From Chloroflexota bacterium (GTDB taxonomy: Bacteria; Chloroflexota; UBA11872): 64,000 nt of DNA. Location: NCBI GenBank assembly GCA_022825895.1, contig JAJDVX010000010.1, forward strand, positions 124,001 to 188,000. Reading direction: 5' to 3'. Below, piece by piece: positions 42,701-52,141 of the stretch. A program made the position numbers and the translations under genes. The notes beneath the pieces were generated by a model. The model saw only the letters and a list, made by a program, of their open reading frames with translations. It had not been told where the DNA came from and searched no databases. Numbering within the stretch: the first letter of the stretch is position 1; the number at the start of each line of letters is the position of its first letter.

Positions 42701-43645
42701 ATGCCGCGAGGCGCTACGCCAGGAGTCTCTCCGATTCCCCAGGCTGAAGAATCAAGCCTACCCGCTCGCGTTCTGATCGACGTGCATACGCACATCGTGC
42801 CGCCGGACGTGGTCCGCGGCCGCCGCCGCTACAGCCGGGCCGACCTCTGGTTCGGGCGGCTCTATCGGAACGAGCGTCGCGTGCTGGCCTCGGCGGACGA
42901 TCTGCGCCGCAGCATGCGACGGGCCGGCCTGGCCGCCAGCGTCGCCTTCGGGTTTGCCTGGCGCGATCCGGGACTGTGCCGGGCCAACAACGACTACGTG
43001 CTGGATGCCGCCGCCGCGAGCCATGACGGCGGCGGCGGGCAGATAATCCCGTTCTGCGTCGTTCCACCGGGTGACCTGGATTTCGCCGTCGCGGAAATGG
43101 AGCGCTGCCGCGCACGCGGCGCCGTTGGCGTCGGCGAGCTCTTTCCCCAGGGCCAGGGCTGGAATCTCAACGACCAGTCCGCCGTCCGATCATTCATGGA
43201 CGCGGTGCGCTCGCTTGGCCTGATCCTGACCGTCCACACCAGCGAGCCGGTTGGCCACACCTATCCCGGCAAGGACAGCACCACGCCCGACGCGATCTGG
43301 TCGGTGATCGAAGCCGCCGAAGGCGAAGTGCCCATCATCCTGGCGCATTGGGGCGGTGGCCTGGCCTTCTACGAGCTGATGCCCGAAGTCCACCAGCAGG
43401 CCCACAACGTCTATTACGACTCCTCCGCCAGCCACCTGCTCTACCGGCCGGAGATATACCGGGTGATGTGCCAGCTTGCTCCGGGGCGCGTGCTTTTCGG
43501 CAGCGACTACCCGTTGATTCGTCAGACACGAGCTATTCGCCTGACCCGCCAGGCCGGCCTGTCGTCCAACGCGTTGCAAGCACTCCTCGGCGGCAACGCC
43601 CGTCGGCTGGGCCTGACCGGTGTCTCCCGCCAGGAGCCGATCTAG
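42701..43645 (+). CDS. Amidohydrolase family 2 (TIM-barrel) protein
   Basis: Metal-dependent hydrolase or decarboxylase-like protein of 314 residues. The start ATG 42701 is 26 bases after the Dxs-like gene; the frame is open upstream but without homology. VLIDVHTHIVPP gives the HxH metal site, VHTSEPVGHTYPG and ILAHWGGG supply the central histidines, and VLFGSDYPL the catalytic Asp. This resembles the ACMSD/2-pyrone-dicarboxylate hydrolase branch, which includes nonoxidative decarboxylases. Substrate not inferable. The stop overlaps the convergent corrinoid protein stop by CTAG. Confidence 0.88.
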   Translation: MPRGATPGVSPIPQAEESSLPARVLIDVHTHIVPPDVVRGRRRYSRADLWFGRLYRNERRVLASADDLRRSMRRAGLAASVAFGFAWRDPGLCRANNDYVLDAAAASHDGGGGQIIPFCVVPPGDLDFAVAEMERCRARGAVGVGELFPQGQGWNLNDQSAVRSFMDAVRSLGLILTVHTSEPVGHTYPGKDSTTPDAIWSVIEAAEGEVPIILAHWGGGLAFYELMPEVHQQAHNVYYDSSASHLLYRPEIYRVMCQLAPGRVLFGSDYPLIRQTRAIRLTRQAGLSSNALQALLGGNARRLGLTGVSRQEPI

Positions 43646-44517
43646 ACGGTACGAACCTTTTCGCGATCGATCTCGGCCATCAGCCGCTCGATGTGCGTGG
43701 GGTTGTAGCCGGCGGCTCGCGCCTGCTCGGTCAGCCCCTCGGCTTCCATCAGGCCGTCGGCGTGCGATTCGGTTCCGGGCTCCTCGCGCACGGCCACCTG
43801 CAGCGCGTCGCGCGCCCGCAGGTAGAACGAGCGACCCGCGTCCTCGGCTTCCTCCGCGTCGCCCAGCACGCCGAGCAGGCGCTTGGCCAGGATCACGGCC
43901 GAGGCCGCGTCGGCGGCATAACCGTCGGCCCCGATCTCATCAGCGTACCGCTGCGTCACGGGTGCGCCGCCGATAATGCAATGCACCTGCTCGTCCAAAC
44001 CAGCGGCCTCAACGGCCTCGATCGTGTTGCGCATGTTGGTCATGGTCGTCGTCAGCAGCGCCGACATGCCGATGATGTGGGCGTTCTGCTCGACCGCATT
44101 CTGGATGTATTCGTCCGGATGCGTGTCGATGCCGGTGTCGTGCACGCCGAAGCCGGCGCCCTCCAGCATCATCGCCACCAGGTTTTTGCCGATGTCGTGC
44201 AGGTCGCCGCGGACAGTCCCGATCACGACCTGGCCAACCGGTTCAATGCCCGACGCCGCCAGGATCGGCCGCAGGATCGCCATGCCGGCTTTCATGGCCC
44301 GAGCCGAGATCAGCACTTCCGGCACGTAGTACTGGTTCGTGCGGAACAGCTCACCGACCACGTCCATGCCCGGGATCATGCCGTCGTTGATGATCGACGA
44401 GGCTTCCACGCCTTCGTCGAGCGCCGTGCGGACCGTGGAATCCACGGTGGCGGCATCGCCACGGATGATGGCGTTGCCAAGGTCCTTGAACGCTTGCTCG
44501 ACGTCGAAGCTGGACAT
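43642..44517 (-). CDS. Methyltransferase cognate corrinoid protein (MtbC/MttC-like)
   Basis: B12-binding protein of 291 residues, ATG 44517 after GAAAGGG. Residues 1-90 form the four-helix B12-2 cap (FKDLGNAIIRGDAATV), then the Rossmann cobalamin domain with DLHDIGKNL (DxHxxG, the cobalt-ligand His), MSALLTTTMTNM and VHCIIGGAPV. Such proteins carry methyl groups between a substrate-specific methyltransferase and a second enzyme. An extra C-terminal stretch of about 75 residues (DAEEAEDAGRSFYLRARDAL onward) is not usual. No MttB- or MtbA-like gene adjoins it, so it is an orphan in this window. Confidence 0.9.
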   Translation of the reverse strand: MSSFDVEQAFKDLGNAIIRGDAATVDSTVRTALDEGVEASSIINDGMIPGMDVVGELFRTNQYYVPEVLISARAMKAGMAILRPILAASGIEPVGQVVIGTVRGDLHDIGKNLVAMMLEGAGFGVHDTGIDTHPDEYIQNAVEQNAHIIGMSALLTTTMTNMRNTIEAVEAAGLDEQVHCIIGGAPVTQRYADEIGADGYAADAASAVILAKRLLGVLGDAEEAEDAGRSFYLRARDALQVAVREEPGTESHADGLMEAEGLTEQARAAGYNPTHIERLMAEIDREKVRTV

Positions 44518-44748
44518 CAACGCCCTTTCTTCAGGCCGATAGGCAGGACGCCAAACCCAGGGAGTTGAAGTGTCACCGACTCACGAGCGGCGATACTGTC
44601 GGGCAACGTCGCGCCAGTACTGTGGGTAACTCTAGCAATTAACAGCGGAGCTGACGGAGGAACTTCTGCCGCGCGCCCCAGCGTTGTACTGGCCAGCGGC
44701 AGCGCGCACAAGCTGGCTGAGTTCCAGCGAGTTTTCGACCAATCGCCG

Positions 44749-45285
44749 GTGGAGCTGCTCTCGCCGCTGGACCTGGGCTGCCAGTGCGACGTGGACGAGA
44801 CGGGCGCCACCTTCGCTGACAACGCTCGCCTCAAGGCCGTCGCCTACGCCACGACGTGCCGTCGCTGGTCGCTTGCCGACGATTCCGGCCTGGAGATTGA
44901 CGCGCTGGACGGCGCGCCCGGAGTCCGTTCCAGCCGCTTCGCCGGACCCACCGCCACCGACGACGACCGCAATGCCCGCGTGCTCGAACTCCTGGCCGAG
45001 GTCCCCGACGAACGGCGAACCGCCCGCTACCGATGCGCGGTCGCCATTGCCGATCCCACGGGAGTGATCGCCTTTGAATCCGAAGCCACGGTTGAAGGCG
45101 TCATCGGCCGCGCACCGCGCGGTGAGGGTGGGTTTGGCTATGACCCCCTATTCATCGTCGGTCCGGGAGACACGACCATGGCGGAGTTGCCCGGCGTGGC
45201 CAAGGACGTCATCAGTCATCGCGGCCAGGGCGGTCGAGCCGCGCGCGCCTTCCTTGAGCAGGTGCTCCTCGACGGCGGGACCTGA
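44749..45285 (+). CDS. rdgB: XTP/dITP diphosphatase (RdgB/HAM1 family)
   Basis: Nucleotide-pool sanitising pyrophosphatase removing ITP, XTP and dITP. LADDSGLEIDALDGAPGV, GEGGFGYDPLF and SHRGQGGRAAR are the family motifs. The listed GTG 44749 truncates the protein: the same frame upstream from 44677 encodes PSVVLASGSAHKLAEFQRVF, the conserved N-terminus with substrate-binding SGSAHK. No ATG, GTG or TTG precedes that stretch before an in-frame stop at 44566, although GGAGG occurs at 44656-44660. The real start may be non-standard, or there may be a base error. Full length would be near 200 residues. Confidence 0.85.
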   Translation: MELLSPLDLGCQCDVDETGATFADNARLKAVAYATTCRRWSLADDSGLEIDALDGAPGVRSSRFAGPTATDDDRNARVLELLAEVPDERRTARYRCAVAIADPTGVIAFESEATVEGVIGRAPRGEGGFGYDPLFIVGPGDTTMAELPGVAKDVISHRGQGGRAARAFLEQVLLDGGT

Positions 45286-45382
45286 CGTCCGGTCTCTCCG
45301 ATGTGCGTCCGCGCAGTCCTGAATGGCTCTGCTATTCCCGACGATAGGCTGTCAGCTGGCCTTTGCTAGTCTCGCTATCCCC

Positions 45383-46156
45383 ATGACGGCCACCACACGC
45401 ACCCCCCTGCCGCTTGCCGGTCGCACGGCGCTGGTAACCGGCGCCGGCTCCGGCTTCGGACGGGCCATCAGCCAACGATTTGCCCAAGACGGAGCGCGCG
45501 TCGGACTGGCCGAGCTCAGTACCGAGGCCGCCGAAGAGTCGCGCCGCCTCATTGAAGCCGACGGTGGCGAGGCGCTCGTCATCCCGACGGACGTCACCGA
45601 TTACGCCGCGATGCAGGCCGCCGTGCAGGCCGTGACAGACCGGTGGGGCCGGCTCGACATCATGGTCAACAACGCCGGCATCACGATTCGCGAGGCGTTC
45701 CTGGACCTCACGGTCGACGCTTTCGACAAGGTCATGGCCGCCAACCTGACCGGCGTCTTCCACGGCGTTCGCGCCGCGGGCCTGCGGATGAAGGAGCAGG
45801 GCGGCGGCGTGATCATCAACATGTCGTCCATCCGCGCCAACGTCGGCGGCTTCATCCACACCTCCTACTGCGCCTCCAAGGGCGGCGTGCGCATGCTCAC
45901 CAAGGCTGCCGCCGTGGAGCTGGGACCCTACGGCGTGCGTGTCTGCGCCATCGGGCCCGGCGTTGCCGAAACGCCGCTCACCGAGTCGCTGCTGGCCAAC
46001 CAGGGGGCGCTGGACGATCAGCTCGCACGCGTACCCATGGGACGCCTCGGCCAGCCCGAGGACATCTCCGAGGTCGCGGCGTTCCTGGCCTCCGACGACG
46101 CGGCCTACGTCTCTGGGGCCACCCTCTACGTGGACGGCGGGGAGATGACGCACTAA
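45383..46156 (+). CDS. Short-chain dehydrogenase/reductase (SDR)
   Basis: Classical SDR of 257 residues from ATG 45383 (21 residues further upstream are open but unrelated). TGAGSGFG binds NAD(P), VNNAGIT is the structural motif, MSSIRAN carries the catalytic Ser, and SYCASKGG carries Tyr and Lys of YxxxK. The Asp-free position after the second strand (LAELSTEAAEE) does not settle NAD versus NADP. The next gene, also an SDR, overlaps it by one base (TAATG), so the two are translated together and may act on successive intermediates. FabG-like in general look; substrate unknown. Confidence 0.9.
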   Translation: MTATTRTPLPLAGRTALVTGAGSGFGRAISQRFAQDGARVGLAELSTEAAEESRRLIEADGGEALVIPTDVTDYAAMQAAVQAVTDRWGRLDIMVNNAGITIREAFLDLTVDAFDKVMAANLTGVFHGVRAAGLRMKEQGGGVIINMSSIRANVGGFIHTSYCASKGGVRMLTKAAAVELGPYGVRVCAIGPGVAETPLTESLLANQGALDDQLARVPMGRLGQPEDISEVAAFLASDDAAYVSGATLYVDGGEMTH

Positions 46157-46917
46157 TGCAGCCGGTAGCCATTGTCACCGGCGCCGCCCACGGCATCGGC
46201 CGCGCATGCGTTGAACGCCTGGCGGCCGACGGCTACCGGGTTGTTGCCTCGGATGTCGACGGGGACGAGTTGTCCACCTGGGTAGAACAAGCCGGACTCC
46301 GGGACTCCGTTGACGCCCGGACGCTGGACGTGGCCGACGTTCCAGCCGGTCAAGCCCTGGTGGCCGACACCGTCGCGTCGTACGGCCGCGTCGACGCGCT
46401 GTCCAACGTGGCCGGGTACACCAGGCGTCAGCTGTTGGAAGAGATCGATACGGACATCTGGAATGGAATGCTCGATGTCCTGGTCCGCGGTCCGGTTTTT
46501 CTGACCAAGGCGGTGGCCGAGGACATGATTCGACGCGGCGAACCCGGATCGATCGTCCAGGTCAGCTCCATCCGTTCCGAGTCGGCCGAACCCGGCCAGG
46601 CCCACTATTGCTCGGCCAAGGGCGCCCTGCGCACCGTCACGCGAGCCATCGCCCAGGAGCTGGCGCCGCACCAGATTCGAGTCAACTGCGTGGGTCCCGG
46701 GCTCACGGCTACGCGCATGACGGCCGACGTTCGCTCGAAGTCCGAGCTCTACGAACAGCGCAAGGCCACCGTGCCCCTTGGCCGCTACGCGTCGGCGGAC
46801 GAGATCGCGAGTTGCGTCGCCTTCCTGCTGTCGCCTCGTTCCGCCTATGTCACCGGCACGACGCTCTACGCGGACGGGGGCTACCTGGCCGCGCTGGGCA
46901 AGATGCGGAACTGGTAG
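46156..46917 (+). CDS. Short-chain dehydrogenase/reductase (SDR)
   Basis: SDR of 253 residues, ATG 46156 overlapping the preceding stop. TGAAHGIG is the cofactor loop and ASDVDGDEL has the Asp typical of NAD preference. The structural NNAG is SNVAGYT, the catalytic Ser is in VQVSSIRSES, and HYCSAKGA has the Tyr-Lys pair. GADGGY-type C-terminus (LYADGGYLAAL) is standard. Coupled to the first SDR; together they resemble pairs that oxidise sugar or polyol derivatives. The next gene, rsmA, starts about 70 bases downstream. Confidence 0.9.
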   Translation: MQPVAIVTGAAHGIGRACVERLAADGYRVVASDVDGDELSTWVEQAGLRDSVDARTLDVADVPAGQALVADTVASYGRVDALSNVAGYTRRQLLEEIDTDIWNGMLDVLVRGPVFLTKAVAEDMIRRGEPGSIVQVSSIRSESAEPGQAHYCSAKGALRTVTRAIAQELAPHQIRVNCVGPGLTATRMTADVRSKSELYEQRKATVPLGRYASADEIASCVAFLLSPRSAYVTGTTLYADGGYLAALGKMRNW

Positions 46918-46985
46918 CGGCGTCCCGCCGCCGCGTGAGGCAAACGGCACGACTCCGGCCCTGCGACCGGCGACGGGTGTGATAC

Positions 46986-47831
46986 TTGGGCGTGAGCACC
47001 GCCCCGCGGGCGACCTTCCGCCCGTCCAGCCGGCGCGGCCAGAACTTCCTCGTGGATCGGGCCGTGCAACGGCGCATTGCATCCGCCGCCGCCCTGCCGC
47101 CCGGCTCAACCGTCGTCGAGATTGGCGCCGGGACCGGCAACCTGACGGAGGCGCTGCTGGCCCGCGGGCTGCGCGTGATTGCCGTGGAGATCGAGGACGA
47201 ACTCGTCTCCCGCCTGCGCCAGCGGTTCCGAAACGTCGATGACGTTCGCATCGTGCCGGGGGATGCCCGGCGGCTTCATTTGCGCGAACTTGCCAGGGGG
47301 CCGTTCCACGTCGTCGCGAATCTGCCCTACAGCGTTGGCACCCGCCTGGTGGTGAGTTTCGTGAGCGCCGCCGAACCTCCGCGCAGCCTGTCGGTCCTGC
47401 TGCAGCGCGAGGTTGCCCGCCGCCTGACGGCGAAGCCCGGCGACATGGCGCTGCTCAGCGTCATCGTTCAGTCATACGCTGACACTCGTCGCTTGTTCGA
47501 TGTCCCGCCTGAAGCGTTTCGACCGCGGCCCAAGGTGATCTCGACTCTTGTCAGAATTGATCCATTTGGCCGTTCTGAACTCAACACCGCGGCTGCCGAG
47601 GCGCGTATCGCCATCGCTCGGCACGGTTTCGCCCAGACGCGAAAGAAGCTCCGGAACTCGCTTGCGGCTGGCTTGGGACGCCGAGAGCCCGACGTGGAAG
47701 CGGCATTGAAGGCCGCGGGCTTGGATCCGGGCCGCCGACCCCAGACGCTGGCGCTCGGCGAGTGGGATCAGATCGTGGCGGCACTTGGCCTGAACGAGCT
47801 TGGCCGGCTCGGCGCGCCCTCAGCTGCATGA
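46986..47831 (+). CDS. rsmA: 16S rRNA (adenine(1518)-N(6)/adenine(1519)-N(6))-dimethyltransferase
   Basis: KsgA/RsmA of 281 residues, dimethylating the two adenosines near the 3' end of 16S rRNA. RRGQNFLVDRAV is the conserved start of the domain, VVEIGAGTGNLTEALL is SAM motif I, and NLPYSVGT is the catalytic NLPY motif. TTG 46986 is the listed start; GTG 46992 is an equal alternative. Its stop overlaps the pth start as ATGA, so rsmA, pth and mfd form one coupled unit. Confidence 0.93.
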   Translation: MGVSTAPRATFRPSSRRGQNFLVDRAVQRRIASAAALPPGSTVVEIGAGTGNLTEALLARGLRVIAVEIEDELVSRLRQRFRNVDDVRIVPGDARRLHLRELARGPFHVVANLPYSVGTRLVVSFVSAAEPPRSLSVLLQREVARRLTAKPGDMALLSVIVQSYADTRRLFDVPPEAFRPRPKVISTLVRIDPFGRSELNTAAAEARIAIARHGFAQTRKKLRNSLAAGLGRREPDVEAALKAAGLDPGRRPQTLALGEWDQIVAALGLNELGRLGAPSAA

Positions 47832-48466
47832 AGCGCTGGATGCGTCGCTGGCGCCGCCGCTCGGGGCCAGCGTTCCGGCCCGCCTGTCTGATCGTCGGCC
47901 TGGGGAATCCCGGCAGCGCCTACGCGGGCACTCGGCACAATATCGGATTCATGGTGTGCGACCGTCTCGCCGCCGATGGAAAGGGCCGCTGGCGGCCCGC
48001 CCGCTTCCGCGCTGAGGTCTGGACAGGTCAACTCGACGGACTGGCGGTCGCTCTCCTGAAGCCGCAGACCTTCGTGAACGAGTCCGGACCTGCCGTTCAC
48101 GCGGCGCTGCGGACATTCGGATTGGAGTCCTCGGGCCTCATCGTGGTGCATGATGATCTCGATCTGGCGTTTGCCCGCATCCGTGTGCGTCCTGGCGGCG
48201 GCAGCGGCGGTCACAACGGCATGCGCTCGATAATTCGTACCCTTGGTACCGACGACCTGATTCGCGTCAAGATCGGGCTGGGCCGCCCGCCGGCGGGAGT
48301 CGATCCCGCCGACTACGTGCTCAATCGTTTCACTCCCGCGGAACGACAAGACGCGAACGCCGCAATGGATCGCGCCGCCGACGCGGTCCGCATGCTTCTG
48401 ACGACGGACGTGGACTCGACCATGCAGCGATTCAATCAACCCGATGGCGCTCAGCGGCCTGATTGA
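47828..48466 (+). CDS. pth: Peptidyl-tRNA hydrolase
   Basis: Pth of 212 residues, which recycles tRNA from stalled peptidyl-tRNA. ATG 47828 overlaps the rsmA stop. A basic N-terminal extension of about 18 residues (KRWMRRWRRRSG) precedes the fold. LIVGLGNPGSAYAGTRHNIGF holds the catalytic Asn and His, HDDLDLAF the Asp, and GGSGGHNGMRSI the second Asn. The usual KPQTFMN reads KPQTFVN, a mild change. It overlaps mfd by 23 bases. Confidence 0.94.
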   Translation: MKRWMRRWRRRSGPAFRPACLIVGLGNPGSAYAGTRHNIGFMVCDRLAADGKGRWRPARFRAEVWTGQLDGLAVALLKPQTFVNESGPAVHAALRTFGLESSGLIVVHDDLDLAFARIRVRPGGGSGGHNGMRSIIRTLGTDDLIRVKIGLGRPPAGVDPADYVLNRFTPAERQDANAAMDRAADAVRMLLTTDVDSTMQRFNQPDGAQRPD

Positions 48467-51400
48467 CCTGTTGGCCGACGAGCCAACGCTGGCCGCCGCC
48501 GCGTCGCGGGCGTTGCACGGCCCGCATCCGCTCACGGTCGAAGTCCGGGACGGTGTCAAGTCGGCAGTCATTGGCTTGCTGGGGCGCAAGGCCGGTCAGC
48601 CCCTGATCATCGTCACGGCCGAGGACGGTCGCGCCGCCGAACTTGCGCATGACGTCGCGATGTGGACGGACGACCGTCCGGTCCTGCACTTCCCCGATCC
48701 GGATCAACCCGCCTACTCGATGCTGGCCATCGGCGGCGAAGTGCTGGCGCAACGCGTGGCAGTGCTCGGTCATCTGTCACGCACGCGGGGGTCGGGCGCG
48801 TCGCCTGCCCCCATCGTCGTTACGTCGGTGCCCGCCCTGCTTCGCCGCCTGGTGCCTCCGGACGAGTTCCGCACGCACTTCCTCTCGCTTTCGCCGGGAA
48901 CAGCCGCCGACCTTCCGGACGTGGTCCGCCGGCTGTCCGCCCTGGGCTACGAGAACACGCCGCTCGTCGAGCGGCCCGGCGAGTTCGCCCACCGCGGCGG
49001 CATCGTGGACATCTATCCGCCGGACGCCCGGCTGCCGATCCGGGTCGACTTCTTCGGCGACGACATTGAATCGGTGCGTCACTTCGACCCGGACACCCAG
49101 CGCTCCCTGGGACCGGCCGACGAGGTGATGCTGACGCCGGCTACCGAGGTGCCGATCTGGTTGGGCGAAGCGGTGGCCGGCCGGCTGCGCGAACTTGACC
49201 TGGACTCGCTGCGGCCCGAAGACCGCGTGGTCTGGCGGCGCCACCTGGAACAGCTGGAAGGCAACGAGTACTTCGACGACGCCGCCTTTTACACGATGAG
49301 CCTCCTGCCCGACGCCGCGTCGCTGTTCGACTACGCGCCGGACGCGCTGGTGGTTGTGGACGAGCCTGACCAGATCCCGGCCGCCGTGCGCGACGCGGAG
49401 ACGTCGGCCGCCGCCAATCGCGAGCGCCTGACCGCCAGCGGCGAACTTCCGACCCACTTCGACTCGCCCCTGTTTTCGGGTGCCGAGATCCTGCGCAATC
49501 TGGACCGGGCCCAGGTGCGCCTGACCTTCGTGCCCGGACTGCCGGGCGAGGACGGTTCAGGCCGCGCCGTGGTGGAAGGTTTCCAGGCTCAGCCGCCCTA
49601 CGCCGGGCGTTTGCAACACATGGCCGAGGACCTGTTGGCCCTGCGCGACACGCGCGCCCGCATGCTGATCGTCAGCTACCAGGGCCGCCGCCTGCGCCAC
49701 TTGCTCGCGGAACAGGGCGTGGCCGCCGAGGTACTGGAGCGCCTGGACGAGCCGCCCACGGCCGGCTCCGTGACCATCATCGCCGGCACCCTGGCCGAAG
49801 GCTGGCGGCATCCCCCGTCGGACGTGGTGCTGATCAGCGACGCCGAGCTCTTCGGTCGTAAGCGCATCCGCCGCATCCGGCGCGGCGCGCGCGGGGTGGA
49901 CCGGTCGTTCCTGGCCGACCTCGAAAGAGGCGACTACATCGTCCACGTGGAGCACGGCGTCGGACAGTTCGAGGGCATCGTCCAGATGAGCGAAGGCTCG
50001 GGCGAACGCGAGTACCTGGCCGTCAGCTACGCGGGTGAGGACCGCCTGTATGTGCCAGTCGACCAGATTGGCCGGGTGCAGAAGTACGTGGGCATGAGCG
50101 AGCGGGCGCCCAAGCTCAGCCGCCTGGGCACCGCCGACTGGACGCGCGCCAAGAAGAAAGCGCAGCAGTCCGCCGAGGAGATCGCCGCCGAACTGCTGGA
50201 CATCTACGCCGCCCGCGAACTGGCCAAGGGTTACGCCTTCCCCGCCGACTCGCCCTGGCAGCACGAGTTCGACGAAAAGTTCCCCTTCATCGAGACGCCC
50301 GACCAGCTTGAAGCCATCAACGACGCCAAGGCCGACATGGAACGCGCGCGCCCCATGGATCGCCTGGTCGCCGGTGACGTCGGCTACGGCAAGACCGAAG
50401 TGGCCCTGCGCGCCGTCTTCAAGGCCGCCATGTCCAACAAGCAGGTCGCCGTTCTGGTGCCTACCACGGTGCTGGCCCAGCAGCATTTCGACACCTTCGC
50501 CTTCCGCATGCGCGACTACCCGCTGAAGGTGGAGTTGCTGAGCCGGTTCCGCGCGCGCGCCGAGCAGGCCGAGGTACTGGCCGGTCTCGCCTCGGGCGAT
50601 GTCAACGTGGTGGTCGGAACCCATCGCCTGCTCCAGAAGGACGTCAAGTTCGCAGACCTGGGCCTGGTTGTGGTTGACGAGGAACAGCGCTTCGGCGTCA
50701 AGCAGAAGGAGCGACTGAAGGACCTCCGCCGCGACGTGGACGTGCTCACCCTCACTGCCACGCCCATTCCTCGCACCATGCACATGGCGCTCAGCGGGCT
50801 GCGGGAAATCAGCGTGATCGAGTCGCCGCCCGAGCGCCGGCTGGCCGTCAAGACCTACGTGGCCGGCTATAGCGACGCCATCGCCGCCGACGCCATCCGG
50901 CGCGAACTGGCTCGCGGCGGGCAGGTGTACTTCCTTCACAACCGCATTCAAACCATCGGTACCTGGGAAGAGCGGCTGCGGAACCTGCTGCCGGGTGTGG
51001 ACATCGTGGTCGGTCACGGCCAGATGCCGCCGCGCGACCTGGAAGAGGTTATGTACCGCTTCGCCCGCGGCGACGCCCAGGTGCTGCTCTCCACCGCGAT
51101 CATCGAGAACGGCCTGGACATCCCAAACGTCAACACCATCATCGTCGACGACGCCTGGCGCTTCGGCCTGGCCCAGCTCTACCAGTTGCGCGGACGCGTC
51201 GGCCGCAGCACCACGCAGGCGTACGCCTACTTCCTCTACCAGAAGAGCCATACGCTGACCGAGGAGGCCCAGAAGCGCCTGCAGACCATCCTGGAAGCCT
51301 CGGAGCTAGGCGCCGGCTTCCGCATCGCCCTGCGCGACCTGGAAATCCGCGGCGCCGGCAGCCTGCTGGGCGCCGAGCAGCACGGCCACGTCTCCACCGT

Positions 51401-52031
51401 CGGTTTCGACCTGTACACCCGCATGCTGGCGTCGGCCGTGGACCGCCTGCGCGGCAAGGATGCCGACGAGCCGGACCGCGAGATCCGGGCGGTGGTGGAC
51501 CTCCCTCTCGCCGCCTACCTGCCGGACGACTACATGGGTACCTACGCGGCCAAGATCCGCGAATACCAGCGCCTGGCCCGCCTGCGCACCATCGGCGAGG
51601 TTGAGGAAGCCATCGCCGACATCCGCGACCGCTTCGGCGATCTGCCTGAGCCGGTGGCCAACCTGGCCTACTTGCTGCGAATCAAGGCGCGCGCCATCGC
51701 GCTCGAGATTCCCGGCATCACCGTCTACGGACGCGAACTCATCATTCGCGTCCCCACAGGCCTCCACGTCAGCCGGGGCGTTCTCCTGAAGGAAATCGGA
51801 CGCGGCGTCCGCCGCAGCCACCAGGGCCTCCTCTGGCCCAACTTCCAGCGCGACCGCGAATGGCAGACCAAGCTCCTGGCCCTGCTCGACGCCCTCCTCC
51901 GCTGGCACGACCACGTCGAAGCACCCCCGGCACCGCCGGTCGAAAACGCTCCAGGGACGACTCGGCCTTTGTCGCACTCCTCCCGTGGCCGCCACACCCG
52001 CCGACGTCGGGCAGGCTCGGCGTTTTCTTAG
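48444..52031 (+). CDS. mfd: Transcription-repair coupling factor
   Basis: Mfd of 1195 residues, slightly longer than usual. It removes stalled RNA polymerase and recruits UvrA. Order of domains: UvrB-homology region (residues about 30-350), the RNA polymerase interaction domain with DYIVHVEHGVGQFEGIV, a RecG-like helicase core with Walker A GDVGYGKTEVALRA, DEEQRFG box and ENGLDIPNVNTIIVDDA, and a TRCF C-terminal domain. The last 40 residues are Pro/Arg-rich and look like a non-conserved tail. The start lies 23 bases inside pth, consistent with coupling. Confidence 0.96.
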   Translation: MALSGLIDLLADEPTLAAAASRALHGPHPLTVEVRDGVKSAVIGLLGRKAGQPLIIVTAEDGRAAELAHDVAMWTDDRPVLHFPDPDQPAYSMLAIGGEVLAQRVAVLGHLSRTRGSGASPAPIVVTSVPALLRRLVPPDEFRTHFLSLSPGTAADLPDVVRRLSALGYENTPLVERPGEFAHRGGIVDIYPPDARLPIRVDFFGDDIESVRHFDPDTQRSLGPADEVMLTPATEVPIWLGEAVAGRLRELDLDSLRPEDRVVWRRHLEQLEGNEYFDDAAFYTMSLLPDAASLFDYAPDALVVVDEPDQIPAAVRDAETSAAANRERLTASGELPTHFDSPLFSGAEILRNLDRAQVRLTFVPGLPGEDGSGRAVVEGFQAQPPYAGRLQHMAEDLLALRDTRARMLIVSYQGRRLRHLLAEQGVAAEVLERLDEPPTAGSVTIIAGTLAEGWRHPPSDVVLISDAELFGRKRIRRIRRGARGVDRSFLADLERGDYIVHVEHGVGQFEGIVQMSEGSGEREYLAVSYAGEDRLYVPVDQIGRVQKYVGMSERAPKLSRLGTADWTRAKKKAQQSAEEIAAELLDIYAARELAKGYAFPADSPWQHEFDEKFPFIETPDQLEAINDAKADMERARPMDRLVAGDVGYGKTEVALRAVFKAAMSNKQVAVLVPTTVLAQQHFDTFAFRMRDYPLKVELLSRFRARAEQAEVLAGLASGDVNVVVGTHRLLQKDVKFADLGLVVVDEEQRFGVKQKERLKDLRRDVDVLTLTATPIPRTMHMALSGLREISVIESPPERRLAVKTYVAGYSDAIAADAIRRELARGGQVYFLHNRIQTIGTWEERLRNLLPGVDIVVGHGQMPPRDLEEVMYRFARGDAQVLLSTAIIENGLDIPNVNTIIVDDAWRFGLAQLYQLRGRVGRSTTQAYAYFLYQKSHTLTEEAQKRLQTILEASELGAGFRIALRDLEIRGAGSLLGAEQHGHVSTVGFDLYTRMLASAVDRLRGKDADEPDREIRAVVDLPLAAYLPDDYMGTYAAKIREYQRLARLRTIGEVEEAIADIRDRFGDLPEPVANLAYLLRIKARAIALEIPGITVYGRELIIRVPTGLHVSRGVLLKEIGRGVRRSHQGLLWPNFQRDREWQTKLLALLDALLRWHDHVEAPPAPPVENAPGTTRPLSHSSRGRHTRRRRAGSAFS

Positions 52032-52141
52032 GTGACGACGCCGGCTGGCCTGTGGATACCTGCGCTCCCAGCAAGGAGTGCATGGACATCCGCCTCCACG
52101 CTCCCGACAATCGCCGGCCACCCGGCAACCGCGAGGGCGCA

